Below are positions 1-11,324 of a stretch of 64,000 nt of DNA, piece by piece. Numbering within the stretch: position 1 is the first letter of the stretch; each line of letters opens with the position of its first letter. The notes beneath the pieces are model-generated. The model searched no databases. It had not been told where the DNA came from and saw only the letters and a program-made list of their open reading frames with translations. Source of the DNA: Neoarius graeffei. Its lineage: Eukaryota > Chordata > Actinopteri > Siluriformes > Ariidae. The position numbers were made by a program, and so were the translations under genes. The stretch is taken from the NCBI RefSeq assembly GCF_027579695.1, contig NC_083569.1, positions 74,878,649 through 74,942,648 of the forward strand, in the 5' to 3' direction.

Positions 1-739
1 ACGACTCTGTGGAGGTGGGTTTGATTTATATATTTCATTGATTGATGTGAGGGGCAAACAAAAAATCATTCGAAGTATTTAGCCATCAGAAGTAGCCTAC
101 TCCTGGTCAAATCTTTTTTTCTGTGCATTGTAGATGTTCAACTGACTGTAATTCAATCGTTTATTTAGCCAATCTGTTTACTGGTTTGCCTGATAAAAGA
201 CGTGCAGCCAGAGCTAGCACTTAATGCAGATGGGTGGAAATAAGATAAGCTATTAAAAGAGCCATATGAAATGTGTAACAATAATGTATTGTCTTTGTTT
301 TGTTTCTCTATTACGAAAGCCCTCTATTTCCACCGCTAATTTTACCATCAGAGCATTTTTTTTATTTTATTTCGCGCGCTCGCTTCATATTTTTTCCTGA
401 AAAAATCCGAGAACCAACTAATTAAATTGGTGTGGCCTAATGTAAGAAATTATGCTGAAACCTGCAGCATGATACAACAGGACACAGTGAACCGTCTGGT
501 GCTAATAATCCACAAATTCCTCATTTTCAGAAAATATAAAAGCTCTTCATGTGAATGTGCACTGCTTTGCATCCTTCAACACTGCAATGAGAACTGACTG
601 ATAAAATAAAATTCCAAAACGATATAACTGTGTGTTGACTTCCATATCTTCAGTGCTGATGGACTTATTTTAGGCTCCAGTTCTAAATAAAACAGTGCCA
701 AAGTATAAATAATGATGCCGCTATGGTTCTGAAGCTGAC
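1..739 (-). other. wrap53 intron 4 (partial)
   Basis: AT-rich sequence with no convincing exon. A possible acceptor (CACCTCCACAG on the minus strand) ends near position 6, so the next wrap53 exon may start right at the window edge; this is not confirmed. Confidence 0.4.
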
Positions 740-848
740 CATCTCGGAGAGCAGATCCCAGCTGCTGCTGTAGAGCTCGGGTGGGAGATTATACACACGC
801 AGCACATTATCTGCACTGTTCGAGAGGATACAGGAACCATCTGGAGCC
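740..848 (-). CDS. wrap53: wrap53 fourth coding exon (first WD40 blade)
   Basis: This exon encodes [19 protein letters not shown] then [17 protein letters not shown], a near-exact match to the WRAP53 first blade (human has [14 protein letters not shown]...). The acceptor CTCTCAG is at 851-849. The donor ATG|GTCAGC is weaker than usual, so the end could shift by a few bases. Confidence 0.88.
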
Positions 849-3800
849 CTGAGAGACACAGACAGAGTAGAAGGGGGAAAAAAAATAAGAGTGAACCAAA
901 ATAGGTGTGTGTGCGTGAGATCTAGGTTTATATATGTGCTGTGCATATGTGCCAGTTTGAATGAAATGTGAATCAGGTGTACGGATGAAGCGGATTAACC
1001 TTCATGACATTTCACCACTGAACCATCACCTTTATTCTTTCAAGTTCAAATTAACTCCATGTTGCACGCAGTACAATAGCCTCTGCATGATGATCTAGCC
1101 GAATTGGAATGAAAATGTAAAATAAAAGAACAATCACCAGATAAAACTCTTGACTTTCACAATTACTTTCAAGGCTTGTCCTGATTCACCCAATTCATGA
1201 TATTGGTTTCACAATTCAATTTTCTCACAATATAAAAGAAAATTACATTTAAAAAAAAAGTTCTATTACCAAAAAATGCAACACTTATATCAACTTAAAC
1301 ATTCCTTTTGTTAAATTAAAAAAAAATTCATTTTCTTAATAACCAACAAGAATTATTTACCCACATTTGTAAAAGTTGGAGTAAAATATTACAGCCTGTT
1401 AACTTAAAATATTCCTTTTATTAAAAAATTAAAAAAGTTAACAAATTGGCCTGAACTTTTATGAACATTTATACTACCTCCGTTTTCTTCAGCTTTCAGT
1501 AATCTGTCAAATGATGGCCCTGATTTCTTATCAAATGTATTTGTACAGTCAGTCAATCACACAACAGCTCTTTCCCATTTAAGATCCGTTTCTGTGTTTT
1601 CACGGCATTCGAGCTGTGTTACTTCCGCCTACGGTGAAGTCATGTGCATTCCCTCCACTTAATGTTATTGCCCTCTGCTCCATAAACAATGCAATTAGTG
1701 CTAGGAAAAAAATAAGATATTACACAGCCTGATAATCGTCATTTTTTTTTATCGATTTGAATCATAAATTTCTATCGCAATTTATCATTGCATGACATAT
1801 TACATGCCTAATCAGTTTGAATGAAATGTGAATCAGGTGTACTGATGAAGATGATTAATCTTCATGACATTTCAACATCGAACCATCACCTTTATTCTTT
1901 CAAGTTCAAATTAACTCGATAAAGCACACAGCACAGTGGACTCTTAATAATATTATATCTGAATTGGAATGAAAAGGTTTCATTCAAACACCTAAATGCA
2001 AGTCGAATAAAACATTTATGGGTAATCTGAACTAGACCGCTAGATAGATAGACAGAAAGTTGTGCAGAGCACGATACTTGCGAAAAATCACAAAGAAACG
2101 CAAGTTATGGCCAATTAGGTGTTTTGTTTTTTTTTTTACAAGATGTGACCTTGGTGACCATGACCCACCAAAACTAATGATGTCTTTGTGTGACACTAAT
2201 GAGTTTTCCGGAGCATTTTGGTGAAGATTGGTCAAGAAATGACGATGCTAGAGCACCAAACAAACGGACATCAATATACTTGCAAAAATCTCAGATTTTC
2301 TCAAGTAAAAATGGCACCTGACTGAAACAGGGAATTTATCCATGAGACAAAAGAATGATCACCAAATAAATGAGTAGCAATTCTTTCACAAGCAGAATCA
2401 CTACTCGTGTCAGAAAAAATGATTGAGACTTGAAACAAAAACCAGTGTTATACACTGTAGCAGATTTAAAAAGGTTGAAAGGAAATCAAAATATTTCCAG
2501 GCAGAATGATGCGAGACGTGAAATTTCCTCTCGTCTTTGGTTTTGTGGAGAGTAACGTTAGCTGCGTTTTACACTGACAGGACTCTGACACTTCTTGTTA
2601 TTAACGCTAAATTCAGCTACATGCATAAATTTGGTTCTTATTCCACATAAGGCACTGAATAAATATTTCCCACAGGGGGCTGAATTCTGGTGCATATAAA
2701 CAGTGCACTGAATTTGCATTGAAAACTGTGAATTTGTAACCAGAGTAAATTTATCTGGACTGATGAAAATCTCTGCATGTAAATGTAGCCCCCAGTTCTC
2801 CAAGCAATATTGGCAACGATGAAAATGAACACACTCCGGTGTAATTTAGTCAACTAATGGAATGTATGTTCAGAAACTGAACTAATACAGTTTAGGAAAC
2901 ATTTAAGTATTTGGATGTGTTTTGTGCATAATAAAATAAAAAAAATTCGTCTGGGCCGAGTTTCCCCAAAACATCACAGCACATGGATCATCATTAACCC
3001 CGACAGCGAGCATCCCATTAAACACTCTCTCTACCAGTGAAGCTGATCTGAAAGTGCTTTGCTGCTTGATTATTATGATCTGGTGCCACACTGGGTGTGA
3101 TTCTGGTATTACAATCAAATTACAGAATTCCAGATTACAGAACAGCAATATTGAAGTATCTTTTTGCCATCAGGGTACAACAGCTTTAAACAATAAAAGC
3201 GTTATGTTCATGACGGTGTGCGTTTTTCTCACCATTTGCAGCCTTTGAGGTAGTTCTCCGGAGTGTGTGTGTATTCTGCCCAGGACCCTGTCAGCGTCTG
3301 GGGGTTCTGAGTGAAATCCAGGCCCAGGCTGAATTCATACACCAACAGCATTAGTCAACATATTTTCGATTTCAAAAGATGTGATTATTTTTACACAAAC
3401 CATCCTTCACCAAAATAAAAAGCCAAATCATCATCATCTTCTGGCTGCTCCCGATTAGGGGTCGCCACAGTGGATCTTTCGTCTCCATTGCTCCGTCTTC
3501 CGCATCCTTCTCTACCACACCTGCCACTATCATGTCCTCTCTCACCACATCCATGTATCTCCTCGTTTTCGTTTGCCTGGCAGCTCCATCCTCAACATTC
3601 TCCTTCCAACATGCTCTGCATCTCTTCTCAGGATGTGCCCAGACCATCTCAGTCTCCTCTCTCTTAGCTTAATTCCCAAGCTCTCCACATGTGCTGTCCC
3701 TCTGATGTGCTCGTTCCTTATCCTGTCCAACCTCGTCACTCATCACAAACCTTAACATCCTCAACTCCGCCATCTCCAACTTTGCCTCCTGTCTCTTCAG

Positions 3801-6800
3801 TCTCCAATCCAGACATCACAGCTGGTCTCACTACTGTCTTACACATCTTACCTTTCACTTTTGCTGGGACTTTCCTATCACAAATGACTCCCGAAATCCT
3901 TCTCCAACTGCTCCACCCTGCCTGCGCTCTCTTTCTCACCTCACTATCGCAGCCCCCATTTTCCTGCACAGTTGACCCCAGGTACTGTGTCAAAATACAA
4001 AGCCAAAAAAGGAACAAAATGTACTTACTACTGACCCTGATCCTCAGTGGGCTGTGTGTCAGTGTTTTCCTGCACATCTCCTCCTCCTCCATCCTTTTCT
4101 CTCTCAGTCTCTGCGATTGTCTCTTCATTTTCTTGCCACTCTTCATCTCTTTGTGTCAATTCTCCAGGCCTCTGTCCAGCCTCCTCTAACTCTGTGAACA
4201 CTGTACGACAAATACCAGCTATTGCAGCTTGAATGCAAAGGAAGAAAAGGAAGGAAGGAAAAAATAAAAAGGAAGGAAGGAAAAGAAAGGCAAGAAAAAA
4301 GAAAGAAAGGAAGCAAGGAAAGGAAAAATGAAAAAGGACGGAGGGAAGGAAGGAAAAGAAAGGCAAGAAGAAAAAGGAAAAGGAAGGAAAGAAGGAACAG
4401 AAAGGCAGGAAGGAAAAGAAAAGGAAAGAAGGAAAGTTATACAGTTCTGAGAAAGAGTTCTGAGGAGACGATAATTCTTCGATCATATTTTGAGAATATA
4501 ACTATTTGATGTAAAACTAATGAAACTGCACATCATCCTCGATGGTAAATGAACAACAACAACTTTATTCATCATACGCTTGTGAAATTCCTCTCTGCAT
4601 TTAACCCATCTGAAGCAGTGAACACACACGAGCAATGAGCACGCACACACACCCAGAGCAGTGGGCAACCATGCTATAGCGCCCAGGGAGCAGTTGAGGG
4701 TTCGGTGCCTCGCTCAAGGGCACCTCAGCCCAAGGCCGTCCCATATTAACCTAACCGCATGTCTTTGGACTGTGGGGGAAACCGGAGCACCCGGAGGAAA
4801 CCCACGCAGACACGGAGAGAACATACAAACTCCACACAGAAAGACCCTCGCCGGCCACAGGGCTCGAACCCAGAACCTTCTTGCTGTGAGTTGACCGTGC
4901 TAACCACTACACCACCGTGCCGCATGTTAACTCTGCAGATCGAATGAGAACTCCAAGCCTATATTCACACCAAACACAGCAAAAACGAACAGTGGTGGGT
5001 TTCCCAAAAGCCTCTTCATGCTAAGAGCATCTTAACTAAGAGACAGTGTTCATTGTGTTGCCCGCTCGACCACTTAACGATGATCTCTGTGCTGCGATGC
5101 TTTTGGGAAACCCAGGCCAGAACGGTCGTCCGTTTTCTAGGAGAGCCATGGTCTCTCAGCCCATGTTTACATTAGACCGTATCAGTGGATCATCAGATTA
5201 ACGTTTTTAAAACGATTAGTGTGCACACAGCAACGCCAATACACGATTTGCGTGCACACAGCAACACCAATACACGGATACGCTCGGCTCCGCAGGCATC
5301 CTGCGCTCCAAATCACTCCGCCCTGAACAGCGAGTGCCCTCTGGAGGGTGCGCACTCCGGCCCTGCGCAGCTCACAGAGCGCGCGAGTGAAGCGCACGAG
5401 CAGTGATTCGGGACTGAGCCGCTGTGTGTGCGATCCCAGCGCATATCACTTACCACTTGCAAGTGGAAGGATGGCAAGCCTAAAGACAATCATAACTACA
5501 CAATGGGCAGTATTTGCATCAGTATTTGCAGTATTTTCATACTTTTATACTCTTTAATGAAAGGTGATACAAGGCGGAAGTCCGCGCCGTTTTTCAGCAG
5601 TCGCGTCACATGACCAACGCCAGCGAATCAGGAAGGTGGATGTCACAGTGACGTTGTCCAATGAGACGCCAGCTAGAGCTCAGCACAGCGTATCCGCGTA
5701 TTCTCAATGTTTACACAGCACCGGACCAGACACGATCTGGATTGAATACGTGGACCCTGGCGGATTCCCGTTTCCCGGCGTTTCCAGGCGGTTTAATGTA
5801 AACGGACAGTGCATCCGCGAAGAAAATGAGACAGATACGGTCTAATGTAAACGTAGCCTCAGTGGCAAGCAGCAGCATGGGCGTCAAAAGTTTAATTCTG
5901 GGCAACTTGACGATAATGAGCTCTGGCGTAGTTCGGTGGCAACCAATCAGAATTTAGAAGGTGCTCCACTCTAGATTGGTGAAATTAATAATCGGCGGTG
6001 GTGCGTTTCCCCATTCTTTATGATGTGTCCCTCTTTGCATACAGGGACATAAATTTAAAAACAAAATGTGGCAGCGGGGGCGTGGTCAAGCATCGGTCTG
6101 TGAACGGAGGGCGGAGTCAGGGAAGGTAAGTGGCAGAATCACTGCACCTGATGTCAGTTAACCTGTGTTTGTGTGTCTTCCCAGTGACCGCGCCCTATAA
6201 AAGGAGAGAGAGAGAGAGAGAGAGAGAGCAGAGGAAGGGAGCTCTCTCCCCAACCAGACGACTTACAGTGGTGCTTGAAAGTTTGTGAACCCTTTAGAAT
6301 TTTCTATATTTCTGCATAAATATGACCTAAAACATCATCAGATTTTCACACAAGTCCTAAAAGTAGATAAAGAGAACCCAGTTAAACAAATGAGACAAAA
6401 ATATTATACTTGGTCATTTATTTATTGAGGAAAATGATCCAATATTACATATCTGTGAGTGGCAAAAGTATGTGAACCTCTAGGATTAGCAGTTAATTTG
6501 AAGGTGAAATTAGAGTCAGGTGTTTTCAATCAATGGGATGACAATCAGGTGTGAGTGGGCACCCTGTTTTATTTAAAGAACAGGGATCTATCAAAGTCTG
6601 ATCTTCACAACACATGTTTGTGGAAGTGTATCACGGCACGAACAAAGGAGATTTCTGAGGACCTCAGAAAAAGCGTTGTTGATGCTCATCAGGCTGGAAA
6701 AGGTTACAAAACCATCTCTAAAGAGTTTGGACTCCACCAATCCACAGTCAGACAGATTGTGTACAAATGGAGGAAATTCAAGACCATTGTTACCCTCCCC

Positions 6801-9800
6801 AGGAGTGGTCAACCAACAAAGATCACTCCAAGAGCAAGGCGTGTAATAGTCAGCGAGGTCACAAAGGACCCCAAGGTAACTTCTAAGCAACTGAAGACCT
6901 CTCTCACATTGGCTAATGTTAATGTTCATGAGCCCACCATCAGGAGAACACTGAACAACAATGGTGTGCATGGCAGGGTTGCAAGGAGAAAGTCACTGCT
7001 CTCCAAAAAGAACATTGCTGCTTGTCTGCAGTTTGCTAAAGCTCACGTGGACAAGCCAGAAGGCTATTGGAAAAATGTTTTGTGGATGGATGAGACCAAA
7101 ATAGAACTTTGTGGTTTAAATGAGAAGCGTTATGTTTGGGGAAAGGAAAACACTGCATTCCAGCATAAGAACCTTATCCCATCTGTGAAACATGGTGGTG
7201 GTAGTATCATAGTTTGGGCCTGTTTTGCTGCATCTGGGCCAGGACGGCTTCCCATCATTGATGGAACAATGAATTCTGAATTATACCAGCAAATTCTAAA
7301 GGAAAATGTCAGGACATCTGTCCATGAACTGAATCTCAAGAGAAGGTGGGTCATGCAGCAAGACAACGACCCTCAGCACACAAGTCGTTCTACCAAAGAA
7401 TGATTAAAGAAGAATAAAGTTAATGTTTTGGAATGGCCAAGTCAAAGTCCTGACCTTAATCCAATCGAAATGTTGTGGAAGGACCTGAAGCGAGAAGTTC
7501 ATGTGAGGAAACCCACCAACATCCCAGAGTTGAAGCTGTTCTGTACGGAGGAATGGGCTAAAATTCCTCCAAGCCGGTGTGCAGGACTGATCAACAGTTA
7601 CGGGAAATGTTTAGTTGCAGTTATTGCTGCACAAGGGGGTCAAACCAGATACTGAAAGCAAAGGTTCACATACTTTTGCCACACACAGATATGTAATATT
7701 GGATCATTTTCCTCAATAAATAAATTACCAAGTATAATATTTTTGTCTCATTTGTTTAACTGGGTTCTCTTTATCTACTTTTAGGACTTGCGTGAAAATC
7801 TGATGATGTTTTCGGTCATATTTATGCAGAAATATAGAAAATTCTAAAGGGTTCACAAACTTTCAAGCACCACTGTATGTGTGTGCGCACGTGTCTGTGT
7901 GGCTGAGAGATTGTAAGACACTGAAAAATGCAAAAATAAAGAGTTTTGGAAACTCAGTTCTGGCCTGCCGTACTTCTGTGCTCCACCCACTCACTCACTC
8001 GAAGTTCTACACAAAACAAAAAAGGAATAAACTGCATGTTGAAATTTGACTTGGCATCAACACAAAAGTCACACCACATAAAAGGTTTTCAGTCAGTTTA
8101 TTTCCTTACTGATGTATCATAATTGTTCATTATTTTCCTTCATCAACCAATTCTTACTTTCACATGAACAAGATGTCATGAGGTTAACTGACACTCTACT
8201 TGTAAGTCAGTCGGCACAAAGACGTGCGTTTGCTTTGCAGCCACTTTAAATAAAGTGTGCAAGACGAAGCATACCAAACAAACTTGTAGCTGCCTATTGC
8301 ATCGACATCACAGTGTCCACGAACTTACCACCGTTATTGGTTGAGCAGCCAGAGCGAATTTTAATGCTCTCGCCACGTTTGGTCTGAACGCACCATTAGG
8401 AACAGGTCAGTAATAATCACATGACTAAACTCTGTCCACTCCGTTTTCCTTAGTACGTTTGAACCTTTTTTTTTTTGAGCAAAATGTTTTGCAAAATTTT
8501 TCATACTCAGTTTATATGATTATTTTTTCCCAGAAAGCCTTTAAGAATGCCTTTAACAAAAGAAGAATGTATTGAAGTCATTCCTATGGCCCCAGCACAA
8601 GGATCATTTCAAGGAACGCATTCAAAGTGCAGTTACATGCATGACATCAGACGTATTAACACGAGTTCATCATGAGACGCACAAGAGACAACTCCGTGTG
8701 TGTTTACGAGGAAATGGCATCATGTAGAGGATTTTTTGTAAATAAAGTTACATTTTGTTAAATAGTGTTGATTTCTTTTACATACAGTGGTGCTTGAAAG
8801 TTTGTGAACCCTTTAGAATTTTCTATATTTCTGCATAAATATGGCCTAAAACATCATCAGATTTTCACACAAGTCCTAAAAGTAGATAAAGAGAACCCAG
8901 TTAAACAAATGAGACAAAAATATTATACTTGGTCATTTATTTATTTATTGAGGAACATGATCCAAATGTTACATATCTGTGAGTAGCAAAAGTATGTGAA
9001 CCTTTGCTTTCAGTATCTGGTGTGACCCCCCTTGTGCAGCAATAACTGCAACTAAATGTTTCCGGTAACTGTTGATCAGTCCTGCACACCGGCTTGGAGG
9101 AATTTTAGCCCATTCCTCCGTACAGAACAGCTTCAACTCTGGGATGTTGGTGGGTTTCCTCACATGAACTGCTCGCTTCAGGTCCTTCCACAACATTTCA
9201 ATTGGATTAAGGTCAGGACTTTGACTTGGCCATTCCAAAACATTATTCTTCTTTAACCATTCTTTGGTAGAACGACTTGTGTGCTTAGGGTCGTTGTCTT
9301 GCTGCATGACTCACCTTCTCTTGAGATTCAGTTCATGGACAGATGTCCTGACATTTTCCTTTAGAATTCGTTGGTATAATTCAGAATGCATTGTTCCATC
9401 AATGATGGCAAGCTGTCCTGGCCCAGATGCAGCAAAACAGGCCCAAACCATGATACTACCACCACCATGTTTCACAGATGGGATAAGGTTCTTATGCTGG
9501 AATGCAGTGTTTTCCTTTCTCCAAACATAACTTTTCTCATTTAAACCGAAAAGTTCTATTTTGGTCTCATCCATCCACAAAACATTTTTCCAATAGCCTT
9601 CTGGCTTGTCCACATGATCTTTCGCAAACTGCAGACGAGCAGCAATGTTCTTTTTGGAGAGCAGTGGCTTTCTCCTTGCAACCCTGCCATGCACACCATT
9701 GTTGTTCAGTGTTCTCCTGATCACGGACTCATGAACATTAACATTAGCCAATGTGAGAGAGGCCTTCAGTTGCTTAGAAGTTACCCTGGGGTCCTTTGTG

Positions 9801-10895
9801 ACCTCGCCAACTATTACACGCCTTGCTCTTGGAGTGATCTTTGTTGGTTGACCACTCCTGGTGAGGATAACAATGGTCTTGAATTTCCTCCATTTGTACA
9901 CAATCTGTCTGACTGTGGATTGGTGGAGTCCAAACTCTTTAGAGATGGTTTTGTATCCTTTTCCAGCCTGATGAGCATCAACAATGCTTTTTCTGAGGTC
10001 CTCAGAAATCTCCTTTGTTCGTGCCATGATACACTTCCACAAACGTGTTGTGAAGATCAGACTTTGATAGATCCCTGTTCTTTAAATAAAACAGGGTGCC
10101 CACTCACACCTGATTGTCATCCCATTGATTGAAAACACCTGACTCTAATTTCACCTTCAAATTAACTGCTAATCCTAGAGGTTCACATACTTTTGCCACT
10201 CACAGATATGTAATATTGGATCATTTTCCTCAATAAATAAATGACCAAGTATAATATTTTTGTCTCATTTGTTTAACTGGGTTCTCTTTATCTACTTTTA
10301 GGACTTGTGTGAAAATCTGATGTTTTAGGTCATTAATACAGAAATATAAAAAATTCTAAAGGGTTCACAAACTTTCAAGCACCACTGTATGGGGACTTTT
10401 GGGACACCTCTTCTTTTTTTTCTTCAGTAAGTGACATTATGTTCTGCAAAAGGTCAATTTGATGGAAAAGTAATTCCAAAATAATAAGTTCAAGTTGCAC
10501 AACTGCGTGCATTATGCATATAAAAAGTGTAGTGATTCCTACTGATAGGACCATTTCGCTCCATGCTAGATTACAAACTTAAACACACAAAAAAAAAAAA
10601 ATCATCACATTAAAGTAATACAGAAAGATGCAGAGACAGTCATGTCACCTCTGTCTGGGATTCCATCAGTGTCCTGACACTCATGAACTCCTGTTCGCAT
10701 CTCGGTGCATGCATCAGGCTGACCAATGTCCACCTCCATCCCTTCAACAGGAGGTGGCTGTTTGGTGACAGATTGAGCCTCCTCTTCAATGCAGGGTGGA
10801 GGAGGTGCAGCATGGGGTGGATCTCCATCAGCTTCTGACTCCTGTCCTGTTCCTCCTAAACTAACGGCGTCACTGCAGGTTCCAGGATCGGACAT
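740..10895 (-). CDS. wrap53: wrap53 (TCAB1), 5' part: four coding exons joined
   Basis: WRAP53/TCAB1 is a WD40 protein that binds the CAB box of scaRNAs and telomerase RNA and delivers them to Cajal bodies. The assembled exons are 10649-10895, 4029-4200, 3233-3328 and 740-848, about 208 codons. Phases join cleanly (1, 2, 2 and 0 bases carried). Recognition rests on [10 protein letters not shown] joined to [14 protein letters not shown] and [11 protein letters not shown], which closely match the start of the vertebrate WRAP53 propeller. Upstream is an acidic, low-complexity N-terminal region, as in the family. The remaining propeller exons lie beyond position 1 of the window. Intron 1 (about 6.4 kb) carries two Tc1 elements, several MITEs and a SINE. 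Exons were assembled by eye; the first two are less conserved than the last two. Confidence 0.85.
953..1118. repeat. Direct repeat, copy 1
   Basis: Starts CAGTTTGAATGAAATGTGAA and continues through CACCTTTATTCTTTCAAG to GAATTGGAATGAAAA. A very similar stretch recurs 860 bp downstream. Confidence 0.75.
1813..1977. repeat. Direct repeat, copy 2
   Basis: Second copy of the repeat at 953-1118, same orientation, with scattered substitutions. Confidence 0.75.
3233..3328 (-). CDS. wrap53: wrap53 third coding exon
   Basis: This exon encodes [18 protein letters not shown] followed by [14 protein letters not shown], closely like the block that leads into the first WD40 blade of vertebrate WRAP53. The acceptor is ATTCAG (3330-3329) and the donor is GTGAG at 3232. 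The final Trp codon is split TG|G with the next exon. Confidence 0.88.
3428..3965 (-). mobile_element. Non-LTR retrotransposon 3' fragment (RT C-terminus)
   Basis: On the minus strand, broken frames encode [39 protein letters not shown] and YMDVVREDM...KDAED. This is the tail of a widespread reverse-transcriptase ORF from RTE-like non-LTR elements. The 3' end reads GGGGTCGCCACAG (plus strand) and runs into an ATC trinucleotide run near 3428. Frameshifted and 5'-truncated. It lies in wrap53 intron 2 between the second and third exons. A second copy of the same family is at 11325-12180. Confidence 0.7.
4029..4200 (-). CDS. wrap53: wrap53 second coding exon (acidic linker)
   Basis: A 172-nt open stretch runs from acceptor ...CGTACAG to the strong donor GTAAGT (4028-4023). 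It encodes [14 protein letters not shown]...EDQGQ, a Glu/Asp/Gln-rich segment like the acidic N-terminal region of WRAP53. It takes one base from the first exon and leaves TA, which becomes TAC (Tyr) with the next exon. Without this exon, exons 1 and 3 would be out of phase. A GGAA/TTCC microsatellite lies about 40 nt upstream of the acceptor. Confidence 0.7.
4240..4436. repeat. GGAA-rich microsatellite
   Basis: About 200 bp of purine-only GGAA/AAGG repeats on the plus strand (TTCC on the transcribed strand), 40 bp upstream of the wrap53 exon 2 acceptor. Long open frames across it are low-complexity artefacts. Confidence 0.95.
4553..4923 (-). mobile_element. tRNA-derived V-SINE (Mermaid-like), minus strand
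   Basis: Read on the minus strand the element starts GCGGCACGGTGGTGTAGTGG (A-box like), has a GGGTTCGAGCC B-box, then the V-SINE core with CATGTCTTTGGACTGTGGGG in plus orientation. The tail is the GCAGTGAACACAC type. It lies in wrap53 intron 1. Confidence 0.8.
4993..5116. mobile_element. Short MITE with GTGGGTTTCCCAAAAGC ends
   Basis: Inverted ends GGTGGGTTTCCCAAAAGC and GCTTTTGGGAAACCCA about 120 bp apart. A relative with the same ends is at 63046-63170. Confidence 0.75.
5165..5852. mobile_element. MITE with TIRs (GTTTACATTAGACCGTATC)
   Basis: Left end GTTTACATTAGACCGTATCA and right end GATACGGTCTAATGTAAAC form an inverted pair flanking 0.69 kb without a transposase. Small open frames inside are not conserved proteins. 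Confidence 0.8.
6207..6229. repeat. (GA)n microsatellite
   Basis: An uninterrupted AG dinucleotide run of about 22 bp. Confidence 0.9.
6266..7875 (+). mobile_element. Tc1-like transposon, copy 1
   Basis: TA-flanked element with about 210-bp terminal inverted repeats: starts CAGTGGTGCTTGAAAGTTTG and ends with its complement. It carries one transposase gene in plus orientation. Almost the same element lies at 8785-10387 in the opposite direction. Confidence 0.95.
6642..7652 (+). pseudogene. Tc1 transposase, copy 1, disrupted
   Basis: DD34E transposase with an N-terminal paired-like DNA-binding region ([20 protein letters not shown]), then catalytic blocks [20 protein letters not shown] and [11 protein letters not shown]. 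Two lesions are seen: the expected start (ATGGCACGAACAAAG in copy 2) reads ACG here, and a TGA at 7401-7403 replaces a Trp codon between the second Asp and the Glu. The frame continues unchanged after the stop to ...QGGQTRY. Cut-and-paste DNA transposition is the family role; this copy should be inactive. Confidence 0.9.
7876..8784. other. Spacer between the two Tc1 copies (wrap53 intron 1)
   Basis: About 0.9 kb with no conserved open frame or recognised repeat ends. Confidence 0.5.
8785..10387 (-). mobile_element. Tc1-like transposon, copy 2 (inverted)
   Basis: Same family and same terminal repeats as 6266-7875 but reversed, flanked by TA. Together the two copies form a pair of about 1.6-kb inverted repeats separated by 0.9 kb inside wrap53 intron 1. 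Confidence 0.95.
8991..10027 (-). pseudogene. Tc1 transposase, copy 2, disrupted
   Basis: The ATG at 10027-10025 gives [15 protein letters not shown] and the frame runs through [16 protein letters not shown] at 9310-9308 replaces Trp of the [10 protein letters not shown] motif, followed in frame by [11 protein letters not shown] and [11 protein letters not shown]. An extra G near the C-terminus (GGGGGG for GGGGG) shifts the last codons. It keeps the start codon that copy 1 lost. Both copies carry a G-to-A type TGG-to-TGA change, at different Trp codons. Confidence 0.9.
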
Positions 10896-10915
10896 GCTCA
10901 CACCTCTCGCTGTCT
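10649..10915 (-). CDS. wrap53: wrap53 first coding exon with short 5' UTR
   Basis: The start ATG is at 10895-10893 ([11 protein letters not shown]...). It opens 82 codons plus one base, rich in Pro, Glu and Asp ([16 protein letters not shown]), like the disordered N-terminus of WRAP53. The exon ends CAGAG followed by GTGACA (donor 10648-10647). A pyrimidine tract plus CAG at 10918-10916 suggests an acceptor 20 nt before the ATG, so an untranslated exon probably lies further upstream. Assignment depends on the exons it joins rather than on strong conservation. Confidence 0.65.
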
Positions 10916-11324
10916 CTGAGGTGAGAAGAATGTGTTTGGTTTGTGCGTCACTATCACTCTCAGACAGAAGACTGAGCCGTTAAGGTAACATCTCCTAAAG
11001 GAAAATGAGGGACGTAATCAGAGAACATTACACACATGGACTTAAAGTATGTGAATCAGTAATTTACCAGTTGCTCGGACACAAATGATAGCGATACTAA
11101 AGCCAGCGGAAAATCTAAATGACTAAAACTAAGTTTTTCACATTCTGACTTTGGCATAAAGGCACATAAACATAGTTGCAGCGACATGCACAAATATCTC
11201 CTCTTCCATACTGTTAATGGATGTTAGAATCTGAACTGCCACTGACCACTAAAACATTGGCTCCCAGCAAACAAGACATGATAATTACAAGAAATGAAAG
11301 CATATACAGTTAAATATAAAAGAA

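Larger units (their letters stand above)
849..3232 (-). other. wrap53 intron 3
   Basis: Intron between the third and fourth coding exons. It holds a diverged direct repeat (953-1118 and 1813-1977). Otherwise it is AT-rich with no recognised element. Confidence 0.6.

Noticed and set aside
3689-4189. 166-aa plus-strand frame
   Set aside because: Antisense to the retrotransposon tail and wrap53 exon 2; no conserved domain.
4222-4509. Lys/Arg/Gly-rich open frame on the plus strand
   Set aside because: It is a translation of the GGAA microsatellite; no conserved protein.
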